Shown here piece by piece: positions 58,912-64,000 of a stretch of DNA of 64,000 nucleotides; position 1 is the first letter of the stretch; each line of letters starts with the position of its first letter. The notes under the pieces are model-generated. The model searched no databases, was not told the origin of the DNA, and was given only the letters and a program-made list of their open reading frames with translations. Made by a program: the position numbers and the translations under genes. This stretch comes from Monodelphis domestica (taxonomy: Eukaryota; Chordata; Mammalia; Didelphimorphia; Didelphidae), in contig NC_077232.1 in assembly GCF_027887165.1 (NCBI RefSeq), positions 79,373,483-79,437,482 of the forward strand, given 5' to 3'.

Positions 58912-60617
58912 AAATGGAGGTATGCTGGTCCCTAGGTGAGAGCCACATCAGTGGAAAGCCTTCAGGCTTCATTGGCATCCAATTTATGGCAAGAGAATTC
59001 CTTCAATACATTAGATGGACCCCACCCCGGTGTGAATGAAGAACTGTCCTCCAGGCATGGGTAGCTGTTGTCAGCATTGACAGAAGAAGGAGCCACAATG
59101 ATGGCCTCCCAGTTCCCTGAGCCATCTGGCTGGTAGAGCAGATAGAGCTTTGGACTTGGAATGGGGACTCTTCCCTCAGACACTCAGCTATGTGACCCTG
59201 GGCAAAATCACCCACCTCATAGGGTTTTCATGGAGGTCAAATAAGATCACAGGTAAAACCCTTTGAAAACCTTCTAAATCCTGGCTTTTATTGCCATCCA
59301 ATGGAGTATTGCATTGTGTCGGTAAAGCTTTCACGGTTTATAAGCCCCCTTCCTCATGATCATCTGATGAGTTTTGTTCCACTGTGACCCTCTAGACCAT
59401 AGAATGCTAATACTATCCATGCAGTCTTCTAACAAAGATGCTGGAGTTATTGGCAATTTTCTTCTCCAGTCATTTAAGGCAAGCAGAGATTAAGTGGCCT
59501 GCTCAGGGTCACATAACTAGTTATCTGAAGCTAGATTTGAACTCAGATCTTCTTGTCTCGGGTCTGGAGCTCTATCCACTGAGCAACCTACCTGCCTCCT
59601 GATGGAGATAGGTAGTACAAATACTTTCTGCATTTGACAGGTCTGAGTTTCCCCATCTGTCAAATGAGACTAGAAGGTGAAGCATTTGTTCAAGATCCTC
59701 CAGGTAGGAAGTGGTAGAGTCAAGACTCAAACTCTGCTCTTCTAAGATTAGTGCTCTTTCCTCCATGCCACAGGCTTGAAATGTTTTGTACATGCAAGTT
59801 AAGTTTTTCTGTCAGAATGAACTTACTGAAGATTATTCCCAGGACCAGAGTGAGGATGGCATTGGCCCTAATCACAAGTACGCTCAGGGATGCCATGGCT
59901 CCATGTCCCTGCATTTCCATGGTCCCTGGATTACCTTTCCTTTATAGGCAGAGAGCACTTTGGCCCCGGGGAGCCAGGAGAGAAACAGAAATGGACAAAT
60001 TAACAAAGTGGGAGACTCATACATGCCTTTTGGTTCATTGACTGAGTACTGGCCGAAGAGAGGGCAGGAGTTATAAAGGAAAGGCAGTCTGCTAGAATGA
60101 AAGTTAAGCTCTTCTTGGTAGTAATAAGAGTTGGGTTTGAACCCCAGGTCTCACTCTTAATTAGCCATGTGACTCTGGACAAGATAATTCTTTTCTCTTG
60201 GCCTCAGTATGTTCATCTGTAAAATGGGGGGCGGGGTGGGATAACACCTACATTTCATACCTCAGGAGTTTTGTAAGTTGGATACTTTGTTTTATATTAT
60301 AATGTTATAGAAATAGAAACTTATTATAAAAGAAAGAGAGGTAGAACCTTGACAGGGAGTCAGGAGACCTAGGCTCATGTTTTCTGGAGGTACCAGTGAT
60401 TCCATGGAATCTTCTGGGAGTCACAGTTTGAAATTAGACCAAAAGACTTGTAAGGGCCCTTCTAAAAGTCTTATTCTATGGTTCTATCTTGCTGTGATTC
60501 TGGGAGAGGTCCCAAGGAATCCATTTGGCCTTTTTAAGCTCAGGAAGGATCTGGAGTTTTCTTCCTTTAGCATTTCTCTGATCATCGTGGCCAAGAAGAT
60601 CCTGGGGCTGAATATAT

Positions 60618-60795
60618 ATATTAAACCAATACTGTGTATTGGTTCCAAGGCGGGAGAATGGTAAGGGCTAGGAGATGAGGGTTATGGGACTTGTTCTGGG
60701 TCCCACTGCTAAGAAATATCTGAGGTCAGATTTGAACCCAAGACCTTCTGTCTCTAGACCTGCCTCTCAATCCACTGAGCCACCTAGCTTCTCCC
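60618..60795 (-). repeat. tRNA-derived marsupial SINE, RTE-like tail
   Basis: AATACTGTGTATTGGTTCCA, GAATGGTAAGGGCTAGGAG, GATTTGAACCCAAGACCTTC, then head complement GAGCCACCTAGCTTCTCCCC. The poly(A) side is replaced by TATATATTAAACC. Confidence 0.8.
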
Positions 60796-61139
60796 CACCC
60801 TTCCACACAGGCCAGGGGATGGATATTGACCTATGATCTGGAAATACCTTAAATATTAAAATCACCTTGACCAAGTGACTTGGTGACTTCAGGATTCTTG
60901 GGAAGGGAGATCTGAGAATCAGAGCAGAACTCTCAAAATTTTCTCTTCTCTTCTCTGCTTTTCTGCCCCCTTTTCTGTCACCTTGGCTGATTCACTGCTC
61001 CCTCTCCATGTTGTTCTGTCCTCAGTTCTCTTCTCTATCTATACTTTCTCCCTGGTGACCTCATCTTGTCTTTTGGCTTTAATTATCACCTTTATGCAGA
61101 TGTCGCCCATCTTTCCCCCTCAACTCCAGTTCTGCATAA

Positions 61140-61740
61140 ACTACTTATGAAGAGATATTATACAGAAGAGGGGTTATACTGACTTTGGCACCAGAAGGCA
61201 GAACCAAGTTCCATTGTGGGGAATTTGCAAAGGGGATAGGTTAAGGCTTAATGATAGGCAAGACATCCTACATCAGAGCTGCCATAAGTGAGAAAGCAGT
61301 TTCAGGAACATGATCTCCTGGCAAGAGAGAAGAGAACTGACCATGGACTTAAGGGAAAATCACCTCGATTATGGCAGCTAGCTGGGAGCTGATCTGTGGA
61401 GAGGGACAGAGCCAGGAAATCCAGCTAAGCTACTTCAACTGCAGGGGATGGAATGGTATTAAGACTGAGAAGAGAGGAGAGGAAAGACATGGGGTCCCCG
61501 ACCTCACGTGTGCCTCATTTTCATTGTACTCCAAGTTTGTGCCTAACTCTTCTTCCTAATCGGTGTGTATGTGTGGGAGAGTGTACCTGAGGTTCATTGG
61601 ATGGAGCAGAGATTATTCCATAGCCTCAGCCGTACCAATTATATCACTTTAATAAATGCCTCTGCTTTATGCTAATTAATTAATTGGAAGGACACTGGTG
61701 GGGACTAGTGAGTTATAGTCTTAGGAGTGGGCAACTCTTG
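61140..61740. other. Unclassified, possibly LTR-derived fossil
   Basis: No SINE, L1 or L2 phrase is visible. The right part has a CACTTTAATAAATGCC-type signal followed by TTTATGCTAATTAATT, which resembles the end of an LTR, but no matching second LTR or internal part is seen. It could be a solo LTR relic or unique DNA. Confidence 0.2.
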
Positions 61741-62739
61741 AGTTTGGAATTAGAAAGGTTATTAGAAGTAGAATTATGAATGATTGAAATTAGATGATAT
61801 AATATCTTAATTTTTCTTTTATTATCATTGATAATGATTCTAATAATAGAAATAAAAGAAATAGGAAAGGTTTCTAATCTAATTTGCAGCCTTCTCTCTC
61901 ACTTCTTCCCTTCATATAGTCTACATTCTAGCCAAAATGGACCATTCCTTGATCTCATCTTCTCATCTCCTCACTATATCGTCTTCTACTTCACCAGGAA
62001 TGACCCATTTCCTTTTCTTTACCACTTCTTGGAATCCTTTTCCTTGAGTTTTCTTGAAGCCTTGGAATTCTGGGAAGCCCTCTTGCTTCAGGGATCAGCT
62101 TAGGTGCCAACTCTTTCTTGGGTTGCCTCCTCCTCCTGCAGCAAAATAGGATTTCTCCCTTCTTCCTCTCAAATGTCTGAGTAGACTTTCCCCCAAATCT
62201 CTGTTCATCACATCCTGCCTTAAATTATATTTGTTTGTCTACAATGTTGCATAATAACAGCTAGTATTCACATTGTACTCTTAGGCCTACAGGATGTTGC
62301 ATATATAATAATAACAGTAGCTAACATTTACGTAGCACTTACTATATGTCAGTCACCGTGCTAAGCCTTTTACAGACATTACAAAAACCCTGGGAGTTGG
62401 TTGTTATTATGTTCATTTTTATGGATGATGAAATTGAGACTGAGAGGTAACATAACTTAGCCGGGGTCACATAGCTAGTAAGAGTCTGAGGCAGGATTTG
62501 AATTTAGGTCTTAATGGTTCCAAGTCTAGTACTCTATCCACCATGTCACCAGATGCCTCAGAGATTTGGAGTGTTATAAATGCAGTATTTGAACTCAGAT
62601 CTTCCCAACTGACCTCAATTACTTTAACTTCTTGTCTAGCTACATCCTCCCATTAGGTTATGGGCATGGACCACATTTTGTTTGATCTTTGTGTCTGTGT
62701 CTTCAGGCCTGCACCCAGTAGGCACTAACATATTGGTAA

Positions 62740-63720
62740 ATTGTGGGTTCACTAAAAAGATCCAACCAGTGGGCAATAGGCTTCCTTTTTTCCCCCCTTT
62801 ATGAGGGCATTAGCTCATTGGGGAAAGATCCCGTCCAGAGGGAACTGTAATAAAGTAGCTAATCTGTGGGGAACTATTTTTGGTTGTGGTAAATGGGTAC
62901 TCTGGCAGACTAGAGAAATACTAGGGGAATCTCAGAGATGCCTATTTGTAAATGGAGATAGAAGCACTTCTGAGAGATGGAGAGATGCTGCTATAGGGGT
63001 TGCTCTGGGATGCCTATTGATCCCTATTAATGGCTAATAAATCAAACTATTTCCTACCCTCCACCCTTCACCTCCCAGTCTTCCACCTGAAGCCCTCCTG
63101 CCACCCTTTCCCCTCCCCCGGTCTTAGTCAGTCACCTTTCTATATAATTCAAAGGTAAACTGTGAGATTTAGAGATGATACTCTTGTTCTCTTTCTCAGG
63201 TAAGGACGTTTATTGGGAAAGATAGGACAGGATGGAAATTGAAGGTGAGTGGGATAGGGGTGTCCCTAGTCTACAAAGAGAATTAGGAGGGTGTGGGAAA
63301 TGTCAGTCCAGTCACAGCTGTGACTCAGGGACAATCAGAGAGTTTGGAGGACAAGTATATTTCTTCTTTTCTTCTTTCTTTAGTCAGATAATCTCTGTTT
63401 GAGTAATTCAAGTCCAGAATCTGTCTAAAGCCCCAAAGGTCTCTCTCTCTCTGCCTAGGTCAGGAAAAGCCAGTCTCTCCCCTTTGGTCAGAAAACCCAA
63501 AGAGCTCCAAAGAGCAAATCTTCTCAGTTCATCTCCCCTAACCAGCTCCAACTGCCTCTCCTGGGAACATTCTGTTTGGAATCTTCACCTTGATTGACAG
63601 ACAGCTCCTTCACTTTGTTTCTTGCATGCTTGGCTTGTCCTGCAAATCCTCTCTTTCTTCATGCCTCTTCCACAGAACCCACGGTTAAATTAGTTTTGAC
63701 AGATGTTAGCAACTTGTCTG
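62740..63720. other. Unclassified sequence, possibly LTR-derived fossil
   Basis: A 78-codon + frame (62801-63037) shows no family I recognise. On the - strand an AATAAACGTCC signal near 63208-63218 followed by CT-rich sequence has the look of an old LTR. No terminal repeats could be matched, so no element boundaries are given. Confidence 0.2.
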
Positions 63721-64000
63721 CAAACTGTGATGTGTAGTACCCTCCGGCCACCCCTTTCCACTATTGATTTGAAGTGGAACCGAACTAGACCTTTGAGCAT
63801 TTGGGTGTGTTCATTTCATCAACCACTATGCCTGAGAATGCTGTGTGTGCTCTGATGGCTGGACCTCTGGGCTTGGCTTGGTCAGCAATGAGCTCCATTG
63901 GTCAGGGCTTGTCCTCTGCTGGCAAAGCCACTGATGGATGCTCAGGGAGGCACTGGGACCATTGCAGAGGATGCCAGAGAGCGTTCAAGAATGATGCAGC

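Larger units (their letters stand above)
54009..64000 (+). other. NAT8L: NAT8L intron 2 (incomplete)
   Basis: A phase 1 intron of at least 10 kb; its 3' end is outside. Contents: MIR-like pieces (54210-54360, 54500-54720, 56930-57120, 57160-57340, 58220-58400, 59150-59290, 59450-59600, 60110-60260, 62280-62560), L2 copies (55620-56530, 57600-57880, 61920-62260), SINEs (56205, 58478, 60618), a nested LINE end (58618-58841), and unclassified DNA at 61140-61740 and 62740-63720. No third NAT8L exon and no POLN exon was recognised. Confidence 0.75.

Overview
The window looks like nuclear DNA from a marsupial. It is dense with two tRNA-derived SINE types that I recognise as marsupial: one with an RTE-like tail, starting GGGGCAGCTAGGTGGCTCAG, and one with a Bov-B-like tail. 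It also holds an L1 lineage whose 3' end I know from marsupials, an old RTE element, many MIR/CORE-SINE and L2 relics, and hAT MITEs. I cannot decide between an American and an Australian species.

Two host genes are readable, both on the + strand. (1) NICOL1 (C4orf48), a small secreted cofactor, is complete: three coding exons at 10136-10265, 19147-19235 and 29300-29365 encode 94 residues, with a poly(A) signal at 29724. (2) NAT8L, the neuronal aspartate N-acetyltransferase, is 5' complete only: exon 1 at 49971-50331 and exon 2 at 53844-54008. The last coding exon, with the acetyl-CoA-binding core, lies beyond base 64000. The order C4orf48-NAT8L matches human 4p16.3 as I recall it. NELFA, head-to-head with C4orf48 in human, is not visible in the 10 kb to the left.

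Layout: 1-9.9 kb is repeat-rich intergenic DNA with a 420-nt GA-rich tract and an inverted duplication. 9.9-11.1 kb is the NICOL1 CpG-island promoter and exon 1. 10.3-29.3 kb is two large NICOL1 introns; intron 1 holds an unbroken 440-nt pyrimidine tract, and intron 2 a nested RTE/L1/hAT/SINE complex. 29.37-29.75 kb is the NICOL1 3' UTR, followed by 400 nt of CT-rich DNA. 29.8-47.4 kb is intergenic, with an internally deleted (HAL1-like) L1 at 34.7-37.7 kb and long L2 copies. 47.5-48.1 kb is a separate CpG island with Sp1 and NRF1 motifs. 49.1-51.5 kb is the NAT8L CpG island, with a TATA/CCAAT promoter and exon 1. The rest is NAT8L introns.

The two genes are not known to share a pathway; they are old neighbours on one strand. 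I found no previously undescribed coding system. The most checkable novelties are the orphan CpG island at 47.5 kb, the altered left flank of NICOL1, the chimeric L1, and the inverted duplication near 7 kb. Repeat family names come from memory of consensus sequences, not from a search.
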